This document shows positions 53,490 through 62,692 of a DNA stretch of 64,000 nucleotides, one piece after another (the first letter of the stretch is position 1; each line of letters opens with the position of its first letter). The notes below the pieces were generated by a model. The model did no database searches. It was not told where the DNA came from and was given only the letters and a program-made list of their open reading frames with translations. The stretch covers positions 2,831,001 to 2,895,000 of the forward strand of contig NZ_CP100470.1 in assembly GCF_030323145.1 (NCBI RefSeq), read 5' to 3'. Both the position numbers and the translations under genes were made by a program. This stretch comes from Mesorhizobium sp. C432A (GTDB taxonomy: Bacteria; Pseudomonadota; Alphaproteobacteria; Rhizobiales; Rhizobiaceae).

Positions 53490-54218
53490 ATGAAAGCGGT
53501 GATTCAATGTGGTGGGATGGGTACGCGCCTTCGACCGTTTACATCGGTCCTGCCGAAACCATTAATGCCGATAGGGGCCCGGCCCGTTCTTGAGTTGCTT
53601 TTGAAGTGGCTGCGGCGCAACGGCATTGAAGACGTGTATATTACGACAGGGTATCTAGGGCATTTGATCCGTAGCGTCTGCGGCGACGGATCGCAATGGA
53701 ACTTGAAGATCAAATATACCCAGGAAATGGAGCCACTCGGCACCGTCGGACCTCTCTCTCTGATTAGGGATGAACTGAACGAAACATTTGTCGTTCTGAA
53801 CGGCGATGTCCTCACAGATCTAAGCCTGAGCCGGTTTGTAGCCGCGCACCGCTTGCATAGGGATCCCGTTACGATCGCCACGGCGTGCCGTCATATCAAG
53901 ATGGACTTCGGGGTCATCGACGAGATCGACAATACCGTCCAGCTCTTCCGGGAAAAGCCGACGCTTTCCCATCTCGTCAGCATGGGGATTTACTGCATGA
54001 ACCCAGATGTCCTGCGGTTCATTCCGTCCGGGATCCCATTTGGGTTCGATGACCTGATGCTGCAGATGATGCAGGGCGGCACGACCGTGCATGTTTACAA
54101 GCATGACGGTCTTTGGCTCGACATCGGTCGTGTCGATGACTTCCAGAATGCACAGGCAATTGCCTGGGAAGATCAGTCGTCCTCAATCGAGGTCGCGGCT
54201 GCCGCTGCAGCCGCATGA
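53490..54218 (+). CDS. Sugar-1-phosphate nucleotidyltransferase
   Basis: 242 aa from ATG 53490 with an excellent CAGGAGG upstream. It has the nucleotidyltransferase signature KAVIQCGGMGTRLRPFTSVL PKP (residues 2-24, split here for length), GTVGPLSLIRDEL, the metal-binding VVLNGDVLTDL and the substrate part DFGVIDEIDNTVQLFREKP, ending in a run of alanines. It makes an NDP-sugar, probably for the DegT/LegB-like pathway that follows. Guanylyl, thymidylyl and uridylyl specificity cannot be separated by eye. Confidence 0.87.
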   Translation: MKAVIQCGGMGTRLRPFTSVLPKPLMPIGARPVLELLLKWLRRNGIEDVYITTGYLGHLIRSVCGDGSQWNLKIKYTQEMEPLGTVGPLSLIRDELNETFVVLNGDVLTDLSLSRFVAAHRLHRDPVTIATACRHIKMDFGVIDEIDNTVQLFREKPTLSHLVSMGIYCMNPDVLRFIPSGIPFGFDDLMLQMMQGGTTVHVYKHDGLWLDIGRVDDFQNAQAIAWEDQSSSIEVAAAAAAA

Positions 54219-54267
54219 AAGTCTGATGCAGAGGTCTAGCCACTAACAAGGCTTTCAGGAGGTCAAG

Positions 54268-55419
54268 ATGCTCTTGGTGAGCGCCCCGATCCTAGGCGTG
54301 CCAGAGAAGGCAGCCCTGTCGCAGGTGATTGATAGCGGCTGGCTTACGATGGGGGACAGGGTACGAGAGTTCGAACAGGCCTTTGCCAGCATGCATGGCG
54401 CGCGAGATTGCGTTGCGGTTGGTTCCTGCACCGCAGCGCTCCATCTTCTCCTCCATGCTTTGGGCATCGGCCCTGGCGACGAAGTACTGGTTCCTTCGCT
54501 GACGTTCGTGGCGACGGCGAATGCGGTGCTGTATGTAGGGGCGACGCCGGTCTTCGTCGATATCGAGTCCGTCGACGTGCCGTTGATCTCGGTTGCGGAA
54601 GCCGAAGCGCGGTGCACGACGCGCACGAAAGCGGTCATTCTCGTTCACTTCGCCGGGTATCTCCCCGATCGGGAACAATGGCAGCGGTTCGCCCGGCTTC
54701 GCGGGCTGCATATCATCGAGGACGCTGCGCACGCGCCCGGGCTTAGGGAAGTCGGGACCTTCGGCGCCGCGGCCGCGTTCAGCTTCTATGGCAACAAGAA
54801 CATGACAACGGCCGAAGGGGGCGCCGTGATTGCACGTGACCCCGATCTGCTCGACAGGGTTCGCCTGGCCCGCGGGCACGGAATGACCACGGGGACGCAT
54901 CAGCGGCTGAACAGTCGTACGCCGCAATATGATGTCACGATGCTCGGGTTCAACTACCGAATGGACGAGATGCGAGCGGCAATAGGGCTGGTTCAGTTGC
55001 AGAACCTGCAAGAGTGGAACGAAATCAGGCGTATCATAGCTGTCTTGTACCGACGCCTGATCGCGGACCGTTGCCCAGCCATTGTCATTCCATTTAGCGA
55101 ACCCCGGACGTCGGCTTACCACATCATGCCGATCGTCCTGCCGCGCTACGCGAGCCGGCAGGATGTCATCGACGAGCTGCGGACACAGGGCATACAGACC
55201 ACCATCCACTACCCGCCGGTGCACCAAATGACGTTCTACCGCGAGCGCTTTCCCGGCGTGAGTTTGCCCCGAACAGAGGATTTCGCTGAGCGAGAGCTCA
55301 CAATTCCGCTGCACCCCCAGATCACTTCCGCCGCCGCCGAATCAGTCGTGGCTGCCCTGGCAGCCGCGCTCAAAACAGGCGCGCTCAAAGCAGGCGCCCA
55401 AAGAGGAACTGCTGCATGA
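54268..55419 (+). CDS. DegT/DnrJ/EryC1/StrS-family sugar aminotransferase
   Basis: 383 aa with a strong CAGGAGGT ribosome binding site. PLP-dependent family motifs: SGWLTMGDRVREFEQAFA, VAVGSCTAALHLLLHALGIG, VLVPSLTFVATANAVLYVGA, IIEDAAHAPG, the PLP lysine in SFYGNKNMTTAEGGAV, and LGFNYRMDEMRAAIGLVQL. It would aminate a 4-keto-6-deoxy NDP-sugar made by the LegB-like dehydratase at 56135. The C-terminus carries a 15-base tandem duplication (55366-55395), giving ALKTG-ALKAG. Confidence 0.9.
   Translation: MLLVSAPILGVPEKAALSQVIDSGWLTMGDRVREFEQAFASMHGARDCVAVGSCTAALHLLLHALGIGPGDEVLVPSLTFVATANAVLYVGATPVFVDIESVDVPLISVAEAEARCTTRTKAVILVHFAGYLPDREQWQRFARLRGLHIIEDAAHAPGLREVGTFGAAAAFSFYGNKNMTTAEGGAVIARDPDLLDRVRLARGHGMTTGTHQRLNSRTPQYDVTMLGFNYRMDEMRAAIGLVQLQNLQEWNEIRRIIAVLYRRLIADRCPAIVIPFSEPRTSAYHIMPIVLPRYASRQDVIDELRTQGIQTTIHYPPVHQMTFYRERFPGVSLPRTEDFAERELTIPLHPQITSAAAESVVAALAAALKTGALKAGAQRGTAA
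55366..55395 (+). repeat. 15-base tandem repeat within the aminotransferase 3' end
   Basis: GCGCTCAAAACAGGC (55366-55380) is followed directly by GCGCTCAAAGCAGGC (55381-55395), differing at one base. In frame it duplicates five residues near the C-terminus, so it is probably tolerated and could vary between strains by slippage. Confidence 0.7.
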
Positions 55420-56090
55420 ATGCGTTAGACCCTGCCTTTCACCGGATGTTCGTTCCAAATCCTGATCACGGCTTTGCGAGACGCGCAATCGATCTTGCGG
55501 TGGCGGGCATCGCTACCGTCGCATTGGCGCCATTGATGCTGCTGATCGCCGGAGCGCTTCTGCTCGAGGGCGGTGGCTCGATCTTGTTCGCTCAGACCCG
55601 CATCGGGGCCGGCGGCCGAACCTTCCGCATGTACAAATTTCGCAAATTCGGTGTGAACTGCGGCTCTCAAGGCCTTGCGCTGACGGTCGTGGGCGATACA
55701 CGCATGACCACCGTTGGCCGCTTTCTCGCAGCGACGAAGCTGGACGAACTACCGCAGCTGTGGAATGTCCTCAAAGGCGAAATGGCGATCGTCGGCCCAC
55801 GGCCCGAGAGCCTGGCTTTCGCCGATTGTTTCCGGGGCGAGCTTAGGGCCGTGCTGCAATACAAGCCGGGCCTGCTGGGACCAGCCCAGGTCGTTTTTCG
55901 GCACGAAGCGCATTACTTCCCCCAATCCGTAGATCCGATCGTGTTCTACCGGGAGGTCATGTTCCCCGCCAAGGCAACACTGGACCTCTCATATTATCCG
56001 CGACGCACCATCGTCTCCGACCTCGCGTGGATGGTGCGGGGAGTGCTGGCAGTGGTCGGTTGGGTTCCGGTACCGCCGATCGACGTTTGA
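55416..56090 (+). CDS. Priming sugar-1-phosphate transferase (polyprenyl-phosphate, PSS family)
   Basis: 224 aa. One hydrophobic re-entrant helix near the N-terminus (LAVAGIATVALAPLMLLIAG) and the catalytic C-terminal core: FAQTRIGAGGRTFRMYKFRK, TKLDELPQLWNVLKGEMAIVGPRPE (the DE...PQLxNV...GPRP signature, split across positions about 115-140) and YKPGLLGPAQV. It transfers a sugar-1-phosphate to undecaprenyl phosphate and so starts repeat-unit synthesis. Size fits the short PglC/ExoY-like form. It overlaps the aminotransferase gene by four bases. Confidence 0.9.
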   Translation: MNALDPAFHRMFVPNPDHGFARRAIDLAVAGIATVALAPLMLLIAGALLLEGGGSILFAQTRIGAGGRTFRMYKFRKFGVNCGSQGLALTVVGDTRMTTVGRFLAATKLDELPQLWNVLKGEMAIVGPRPESLAFADCFRGELRAVLQYKPGLLGPAQVVFRHEAHYFPQSVDPIVFYREVMFPAKATLDLSYYPRRTIVSDLAWMVRGVLAVVGWVPVPPIDV

Positions 56091-56134
56091 ATATCCAAGG
56101 GAAGCGTTCCAAACAGCCAAGGGAATGCGCAGTG

Positions 56135-57138
56135 ATGAGCTACAATGGAAAGAAAGTCCTGGTGACCGGCGCGGACGGATTCATCGGTTCGCATGTCACG
56201 GAGGCGCTTGTTCGCAACGGGGCAGATGTCACAGCCCTTGCCCTTTACAATTCCTTCGACAGCCATGGATGGCTAGACGATCTGCCGGACACCATCCGCA
56301 GCCAGTTGAGGCTCGTCCGTGGTGACGTCCGCGACAGTGCGTTCCTTAACCGGATCATGCGCGGCCAAGTCGCGGTTTTTCATCTGGCGGCGCTTATTGC
56401 GATTCCATATTCCTACGCCGCTGCCCAGTCCTATGTGGAAACCAACATCCTAGGCACGGTGAACGTCCTCGAAGCGGCGCGCCTATGGGAGACGGAGCGG
56501 GTGATCCATACCTCCACGAGCGAGGTCTACGGAACTGCCCAAACCATGCCGATCGGCGAAACACACCCCCTGCAGGGACAGTCACCATATTCGGCATCCA
56601 AAATCGGCGCCGACATGATGGCGGAGTCTTACGCCAGGTCGTTCGATGTCCCTGTGGTGATCATGCGACCCTTCAACACGTACGGCCCGCGCCAGAGTGA
56701 ACGCGCCATCGTGCCGACCATTATCCGGCAGGTCCTCGACCCGAAATGTCCTGCAATCATGGTAGGGATACCAGCCCGATCCGCGACCTGACCTATGTCG
56801 AAGACACCGCGACAGCGTTCCTGACCGCAGGTCTCGCCCAGCTCGAGTTCGGCCACGCCTACAACGCTGGCAGCCAACGCGCTGCGACCGTCTCGGACGT
56901 ATTGGCCATTGTTCTTGAGTTGACCGATTGCAAAAAGCCGGTCCGTCGTGATGAAAGCCGCCTGAGGCCGCAAAATTCCGAAGTTCGCGCCTTGCTCGCC
57001 GACTCCTCGCGCTTTGAACGTGAGACTGGATGGCGGACACAGACCAGCCTGCGCGATGGGCTGGAGCAAACAATCACGTGGTGGCGCGAGCGCCTTAGTG
57101 AAGGCCGGGTACGGCGCGAAGTGGGTTACATGACATGA
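56135..57138 (+). pseudogene. LegB-like NAD-dependent 4,6-dehydratase, frameshifted
   Basis: From ATG 56135: KVLVTGADGFIGSHVTEALV, LYNSFDSHGWLDDLPD, VFHLAALIAIPYSYAAAQSY, TSTSEVYGTAQTMPIGETH and catalytic YSASKIGADMM. This is very like LegB-type UDP-GlcNAc 4,6-dehydratases. Near 56765 the frame breaks: it reads GIPARSAT-stop, while SPIRDLTYVEDTATAF and the family C-terminus up to 57138 lie in another frame. One extra G in the GGG at 56764-56766 (VGDTSPIRDL) would repair it. If intact it would make a 4-keto-6-deoxy sugar for the DegT aminotransferase. Sequencing error is possible. Confidence 0.82.
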
Positions 57139-58412
57139 CCCTGGGCGGCCGTCATGCGTTGGCGCTGTTGCTGGCTGCCGGTGCCATATCTCCCAACATC
57201 TACGTTGCCGGCGGCCGTCAAAGCAAGGCAGCGGAGGTGGCGGCCACAGCGGTCGTGAACAACCTGCCAGGCTATGTGCGCCAAACAAGGGATCCTTGGT
57301 CTGGCATGGTTTTCGCACGGATCACCAGACCGGGCGTTCTCGGCCGGGCGGGTGTATGCGGGAAGAAGTACTGCACCCACCGTTACTCAAGCGCACAGGC
57401 TTGGAATGCCGACCAGAGCCTGCTCCTGATCGCCAATGGCTGCGGTGGCCTGTGCTTTCTCGACGGACAAACCTACTTGCCTTTGTTCCACCGCAACCGC
57501 GCGACCGAATGCGAATGGCATCCCACTGATCCCGAGTTGATGATCTGCGTCGGGGGCCGGCAGATTGCGACATGGGCCCCACGTACCGATCATGAGGACG
57601 TCGTGTTCGCCTCCGGAGCGTACTCCAACCTCAAATTTGGACCCAACAAAGGCAATCCGAGCCGCGACGGCAGCCGGATTGCGGTGCGTGCAACGAACAA
57701 TGACGGCCGAGCGGTGGTTTTTGGCTACGATCTCAAGCAACGGCGGAAATTCCCGGATATCGATCTTGCCGAATTCCCGGGAACGACCGGCTCCTGCTCG
57801 ATCTCACCACTCGGAATCAACATAGTGTGTTCCCAGCAATTACCGGACGGAATCGAAGCGAGTTTCGTCTTCTCCATCGACGGCATATTGCGCCAGAAGT
57901 GGATGGAGCACCATCGACCGGGCCATGGCGACATGACGGTCGATTCCGACGGAAGCGAAATCTATGTCGGGATCAGCAAATCGGATCCTGACAAATATCA
58001 GGTGATCAAGCGCCGCTTGGCTGATGGCAAGGCTACCTCGCTGATGAAATATGGCGAGGCCATGCATGCGTCACTCAGGTCGCTCGGCAGGCCCGGCTGG
58101 GTGTTTCTGAGTTATGGCGGCACGCCAGCCGAACTATCGCAGCACCCGGATTGGGCGCCTTACGCTCAGCAAGTCATTGCTCTGCGTCTAGACGGCAGTG
58201 GAGAGGTCCGCCGTGTCGCAGACACGCACAACGCGCCCTTCGACTACTGGAGCGAGACGCATGCCTCTCCCTCTCCGGACGGCTCCCAGGTGGTCTGGTC
58301 CAGCAACTGGGGCGTGCCCGGTGGCCCGGTATACGATTTCGTTAGTCGTGTTGAATGGCCTTTGAAGCCGGTGTTTGACCGGAAGGAGATTGTCGCAAAT
58401 GACCTTCAGTAG
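57135..58412 (+). CDS. Secreted beta-propeller-like hypothetical protein
   Basis: 425 aa with a probable signal peptide (RHALALLLAAGAISPNIYVA). The rest contains repeated beta-strand blocks with W/F-x-P or D-x-S/D-G turns: SSAQAWNADQSLLLIANGCG, NRATECEWHPTDPELMICVG, PSRDGSRIAVRATNNDGRAV and SPSPDGSQVVWSSNWGVPGG. This pattern resembles TolB-like or oligogalacturonate-lyase-like propellers. No catalytic residues can be assigned. It lies between the dehydratase and the Wza-like gene, with overlaps on both sides, so it probably acts in the periplasm on polysaccharide assembly or trimming. Confidence 0.72.
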   Translation: MTLGGRHALALLLAAGAISPNIYVAGGRQSKAAEVAATAVVNNLPGYVRQTRDPWSGMVFARITRPGVLGRAGVCGKKYCTHRYSSAQAWNADQSLLLIANGCGGLCFLDGQTYLPLFHRNRATECEWHPTDPELMICVGGRQIATWAPRTDHEDVVFASGAYSNLKFGPNKGNPSRDGSRIAVRATNNDGRAVVFGYDLKQRRKFPDIDLAEFPGTTGSCSISPLGINIVCSQQLPDGIEASFVFSIDGILRQKWMEHHRPGHGDMTVDSDGSEIYVGISKSDPDKYQVIKRRLADGKATSLMKYGEAMHASLRSLGRPGWVFLSYGGTPAELSQHPDWAPYAQQVIALRLDGSGEVRRVADTHNAPFDYWSETHASPSPDGSQVVWSSNWGVPGGPVYDFVSRVEWPLKPVFDRKEIVANDLQ

Positions 58413-59658
58413 ACGATACGTTCTTGGCGCAGTCGTGATGATGTCGCTAACCTCGATGGCTTGCGCAGGCGAGGTCGAGCCCTATCAACTCTCACCTGGC
58501 GATACGGTCGAGATAGGAATAGCGCCGATCCCTGATCGGACGCAGCGCGCCGTAGTCCAGATGGATGGCAATATCGCCCTTCCGGAGGCTGGAATGATCA
58601 TGGTCGCAGGCCTGACGGCGTCCCAACTGCAAAGGCGCATGCAAGAGGTCTTGCCAAGCAAGATTTTTCACGTGCGTCTGACTGATGGGCGGGAGCAGAC
58701 AGTTACTGTCGAGCCCGACGATGTCACAGCGATCATAGCGGACTATCGCCCGATCTATGTAACGGGCGATGTGCTCACCCCGGGACAACAGGCCTACCGT
58801 CCGCTCATGACTGTACGGCAGGCGCTGGCCGTTTCCGGCGGCTTCAGTCTTTTGCGATCACGGGCGGGCCAGGCCGGGCCTGATCCGGTCGATCTCAAGC
58901 GCGATTACGAAATGCTCTGGGGAGATTACACGAAAGAATACCTTCACGCTGCCCGCATTCGCGCCGAGCTTCAGGGCCAGGCGGATTTCGACAAGAAGAC
59001 ACCACAGGGATCACCTCTTTCGCCGAGCGTTGTAGCCGCGATGGCACAGGCTGAAGCAGAGGCGCTGAAGGTTGCGCTGAGTGATTTCCGGCAAGAGCAG
59101 GATTTTCTGGAGAAGGGCCGGACGGACGCTGCCGAGCAAATTGGCGTTTTGCAGAAACGCGAACGAGTCGAGGGCGAGAGCGTGAAGGCGGATGAGCAAG
59201 ATTTGGCGCGAGTGACGAAGGCATTCGATGCAGGCAATCTGACCAACACCCGGCTCGCGGATGTCAGGCGCGCGTTGCTTTTATCTTCAAGCGGCGCGCT
59301 TCAAACCTCGGTCGAACTGATGAGGGCGCGGCGCCAGCAGGAGGACTTTGTCAGACAGCACGAACGCAACGACAATCAAAGGAGGATTGGCCTGCTGACG
59401 GATCTGAAGGACACCAACGCCCGGCTGGCGGATGTCACCGCCAGGCTCCATGCCGCCAGCGAGAAGCTGCAGCCGACCGGAGCATCCACACAGCCATTGC
59501 CGATTGCCGGCGAAACGGTACGGGCCCAGGTGACCATCGTACGCAAGATCGGCAATGAATGGCGCAAGCTGTTGGTTGACGAAGATGCGATTGTGCTGCC
59601 GGGGGATACTGTCGAAGCCAGATTCAGCAGTGAACTGCAAAGTGTGGCAGTCCAATAG
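58399..59658 (+). CDS. Wza/ExoF-type polysaccharide export protein
   Basis: 419 aa from ATG 58399, with AGGAG upstream and a 14-base overlap with the previous gene. Signal peptide about 1-24 (RRYVLGAVVMMSLTSMACAG). The Poly_export region reads YQLSPGDTVEIGIAPIPDRT and VQMDGNIALPEAGMIMVAGL; a SLBB-like part has YRPIYVTGDVLTPGQQAYRP. Residues about 165-370 are predicted long coiled coil (many Arg/Glu/Ala heptads), as in ExoF. No lipobox cysteine is placed like that of Wza, although a Cys occurs at MACAG. Confidence 0.87.
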   Translation: MTFSRRYVLGAVVMMSLTSMACAGEVEPYQLSPGDTVEIGIAPIPDRTQRAVVQMDGNIALPEAGMIMVAGLTASQLQRRMQEVLPSKIFHVRLTDGREQTVTVEPDDVTAIIADYRPIYVTGDVLTPGQQAYRPLMTVRQALAVSGGFSLLRSRAGQAGPDPVDLKRDYEMLWGDYTKEYLHAARIRAELQGQADFDKKTPQGSPLSPSVVAAMAQAEAEALKVALSDFRQEQDFLEKGRTDAAEQIGVLQKRERVEGESVKADEQDLARVTKAFDAGNLTNTRLADVRRALLLSSSGALQTSVELMRARRQQEDFVRQHERNDNQRRIGLLTDLKDTNARLADVTARLHAASEKLQPTGASTQPLPIAGETVRAQVTIVRKIGNEWRKLLVDEDAIVLPGDTVEARFSSELQSVAVQ

Positions 59659-59731
59659 GGCGTCAGCCGCAGTCCGTGCGGAGCTTACTGTTCTATCGGG
59701 GGGGGCGAACCCAACTGAACGGAGATCCAAG

Positions 59732-60646
59732 GTGAGGCGCATTTTCAACCAGGGAGCGACCCTGACACCCTCAACGAACGCGGATCAGGTGACGCAGTCG
59801 TCAAGTTATGCTTTCCATATGCCGTCAGCGCGAATTGTGCGGTCCAGGTCGCGCGCCGGTGAGTCCGGAAATTGGCAGGAATTTACGTCTAGCAAGGAGA
59901 GCAATGCGCAGGGCGGCTTCGTGTCGGACGGCTACAGGACCAGCCATTGCGCGCCCGGCTACGGCCTACATTACAACAAAACGCACAGTTCCGGCTATTA
60001 TGGCGCGCTTTGGGAGAACATCGAAAAGCCGCTGATCCTCGACGTTCTTCGCCCCTTGAGCGGAGCGAGCCGAAACTGCCTTGATTTCGCATGCGGAACA
60101 GGCCGCATCGCCGAGGTAGCCGCCGGCCTCTTCAGCGAGGTGGTTGGCGCCGACGTTTCCAGAACTATGCTCGACAGCGCTCAAGTACCGCCCAATGTGA
60201 GTTTGCGTCACGTCGACGTGACAAGGGAGCAGTTGGGTATGACGTTCGATGTGGTAACCGCATTTCGTTTTTTCCTGAACGCAGAGGATGAACTGAAATG
60301 GCATGCACTGAAAGCGATCAATGAGCACCTTAAAGATGGCGGGCGGCTTGTGTGCAACGTTCACATGAATGCGACGTCGCCCGTCGGCCTGGCGTGCCGG
60401 CTGCTCAATCGAGTGTCTCGACGCACCATTCGCAACACGCTGAGCGCAGCGAGGTTCAAGGCCCTCCTGACTGCCTCGGGATTCACCGTCGAGCAGACGA
60501 TACCGTACGGTTACCTGCCTCGGCCGGGAAACCTGTTGCCAGGGTTCTGTGAAATGATGATGCAGCCTGTCGAGAAGGCCTGCAGAAGGCTTCGCGTTCC
60601 TGGCCAGCTGGCGCAACACTTCCTGGTTGTTGCGAGGAAGCGCTAA
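59732..60646 (+). CDS. SAM-dependent class I methyltransferase
   Basis: 304 aa from GTG 59732 with GGAG seven bases upstream; earlier in-frame starts overlap the Wza-like gene and are unlikely. The SAM motif is NCLDFACGTGRIAEVAAGLF (about residue 115), followed by VVGADVSRTMLDSAQ, MTFDVVTAFRFFLNAEDEL and LKDGGRLVCNVHMNATSP. It probably methylates a sugar of the polysaccharide or a lipid-linked intermediate. The N-terminal 80 residues are Ser-rich and may be disordered. It is the last gene of the operon before a hairpin. Confidence 0.8.
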   Translation: MRRIFNQGATLTPSTNADQVTQSSSYAFHMPSARIVRSRSRAGESGNWQEFTSSKESNAQGGFVSDGYRTSHCAPGYGLHYNKTHSSGYYGALWENIEKPLILDVLRPLSGASRNCLDFACGTGRIAEVAAGLFSEVVGADVSRTMLDSAQVPPNVSLRHVDVTREQLGMTFDVVTAFRFFLNAEDELKWHALKAINEHLKDGGRLVCNVHMNATSPVGLACRLLNRVSRRTIRNTLSAARFKALLTASGFTVEQTIPYGYLPRPGNLLPGFCEMMMQPVEKACRRLRVPGQLAQHFLVVARKR

Positions 60647-60658
60647 ATCCCGAGAAAG

Positions 60659-60691
60659 CCCCGAAAACGGCAGGCAGCGGTTTTCTTGGGG
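60659..60691 (+). terminator. Hairpin after the methyltransferase gene
   Basis: CCCC-GAAAAC (60659-60668) pairs with GTTTTC-TT-GGGG (60680-60691), with a TT bulge. It begins 12 bases after the methyltransferase stop. No U tract follows, so termination may need Rho. Confidence 0.4.
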
Positions 60692-60937
60692 TGGCTCGCC
60701 CGGCAATGAAGCCCGTCTAAATACGGTGGAACGGCAGTTTTCCCCCGATTTAATATGTGGGTTCCGGGTTTCTCGGGTCAGCGCCACGATTTTGCTACAT
60801 TTTGACTAAAGTCCAATCATGTTAGTGGGGCGTAATATTAGAAGCTAAGGGGATACGCTCCTGAACAGCAAGAGATTGTCCGTGCCCAGTGGGGCCAGTG
60901 AGCTTGCGCAACGATCTCTCACGGGAGGTCGAAACCC

Positions 60938-62692
60938 ATGAACCCTGGTGGAAGGAGTTCGTCGGATCTGCGAGGCGCAATGCTTGGGACCGTGCCTGGC
61001 CTGGTAGGCGTCGGCGTCTTCTCGGCAGTCATAAACCTTCTCGCCCTGACCGGCTCGGTCTATATGCTGCAAATTTACGATCGCGTTTTACCTTCGCAGA
61101 GCGTTCCGACGCTTGTCGGGTTCACGATCGGAATGCTGGGTCTTTACACTGTCTACGGGCTGCTGGATTTCGTGCGGCTGCGCCTGCTGGTTCGAGTGGG
61201 CAATCGTGTCCATAGGAATTTGAAGCAGAGGGTGTTCGGCCTCTCACTGTCCTTGCCGCTCATTGGCGGGCAGGATGCGAACCGGATACAGCCCCTCCGT
61301 GATCTCGATCAGTTACGCGGCTTCCTTTCCGGAATGGGGCCGACTGTCATCTTCGACGCTCCGTGGATTCCATTTTACCTGCTGATCATCTATTTCCTGC
61401 ATCCTGCGCTCGGTCTGTTGTCCACAAGCGGTGCGATCATTGTCGTGCTGCTCACGGTCATGGCGGAAGTTCTTGGCCGCACATCGGTGACACGCGCGTC
61501 CGAGACGCTGGTGTCGCAACGCAATCTCGCCGAATCCGGACGCCGCAACGCGGAAGTCGTACGCGCGATGGGCCTTTCCGCACGGCTTGCCCACCGCTGG
61601 GGCGAGATCAATAACGCATATCTGCGGCACCAAGAGAGGCTTTCCGACGTCGTCGGCGCCACCGGGGCACTCTCTAGGGCACTGCGTTTGGCCTTGCAGT
61701 CCTGCGTTCTTGGACTGGGTGCCTACCTGGTGATAGGAGGCGAAGCCTCGCCAGGCGTGATCATCGCATCCTCCATCTTGCTGGGCCGCTCATTGGCTCC
61801 TGTTGACGCCGCTATCGCGAACTGGCGAGGCTTCGCCGCGTTCCGGCAAAGCTATTCGCAACTGGCAACGGCCCTGGCCGCTTTTCCTGACCGGGACGAA
61901 CATATGGAACTTCCGCGCCCCCAGGCGGAGCTTGCGGTCGAGGACCTGACTATAGCGCCACCGGGCCAGCAAAAACCGACGGTAGCCAATGTCAGCTTCC
62001 GCCTGGCTGCAGGGACGGGAATGGCCGTTGTCGGCCCGAGCGGTTCTGGCAAAAGCACGCTTGTGCGCGCGCTGGTGGGCGTCTGGCAGCCACTTCGCGG
62101 CACGGTGAGGCTGGACGACGCCTCGCTTGACCAATGGGACCAAGAACACCTTGGCGCACATATTGGCTACCTGCCCCAGGACGTCGAACTGTTTGATGGA
62201 ACGGTTGCCGATAACATTTCGCGATTTGGCGGGAAGGGCGACGCCAAGGGCGTGCTTGCAGCTGCCAAGGCAGCGGGCGTCGACAAAATGATCCTGCGAT
62301 TGCCGAACGGTTTTCAAACACGCATGGGCGAGGGAGGAACAGCCTTGTCGGCTGGACAGCGGCAACTCGTCGGGCTTGCCAGGGCACTTTACGGCGATCC
62401 GTTTCTCGTCGTTCTGGACGAGCCGAATTCAAATCTGGACGTCGATGGCGATACCGCCTTGGCCGGCGCGATCCTGGCAGTGCGCAGACGTGGAGGCATC
62501 GTCATCGTAGTTGCGCACCGTCCTTCTGCCCTTACCAACATCGACAGGGTACTCGTAATGTCCAATGGGATGCTTCACGCCTTCGGCTCACGCGAGGAGG
62601 TCCTGGCCAACGTCATCCGCCCCTTTGCTGCGCCTGTTGAACGCCCGGCAGCGGCCGTCGCGATGCACAAAGGGGTGAGCGGTCACGCATGA
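60938..62692 (+). CDS. Type I secretion ABC transporter/permease, PrtD/PrsD-like
   Basis: 584 aa. The N-terminal six-helix membrane domain has LLALTGSVYMLQIYDRVLPS, the PrtD hallmark, and DAPWIPFYLLIIYFLHPALG. The ABC domain (about 345-560) has VVGPSGSGKSTLVRALVGVW, IGYLPQDVELFDGTVADNIS, TALSAGQRQLVGLARALYGD (signature) and VVLDEPNSNLD. Family members export RTX proteins with uncleaved C-terminal signals. GGGAGG precedes the ATG. The best candidate cargo in the window is the RTX protein at 35266-36744. Confidence 0.92.
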   Translation: MNPGGRSSSDLRGAMLGTVPGLVGVGVFSAVINLLALTGSVYMLQIYDRVLPSQSVPTLVGFTIGMLGLYTVYGLLDFVRLRLLVRVGNRVHRNLKQRVFGLSLSLPLIGGQDANRIQPLRDLDQLRGFLSGMGPTVIFDAPWIPFYLLIIYFLHPALGLLSTSGAIIVVLLTVMAEVLGRTSVTRASETLVSQRNLAESGRRNAEVVRAMGLSARLAHRWGEINNAYLRHQERLSDVVGATGALSRALRLALQSCVLGLGAYLVIGGEASPGVIIASSILLGRSLAPVDAAIANWRGFAAFRQSYSQLATALAAFPDRDEHMELPRPQAELAVEDLTIAPPGQQKPTVANVSFRLAAGTGMAVVGPSGSGKSTLVRALVGVWQPLRGTVRLDDASLDQWDQEHLGAHIGYLPQDVELFDGTVADNISRFGGKGDAKGVLAAAKAAGVDKMILRLPNGFQTRMGEGGTALSAGQRQLVGLARALYGDPFLVVLDEPNSNLDVDGDTALAGAILAVRRRGGIVIVVAHRPSALTNIDRVLVMSNGMLHAFGSREEVLANVIRPFAAPVERPAAAVAMHKGVSGHA

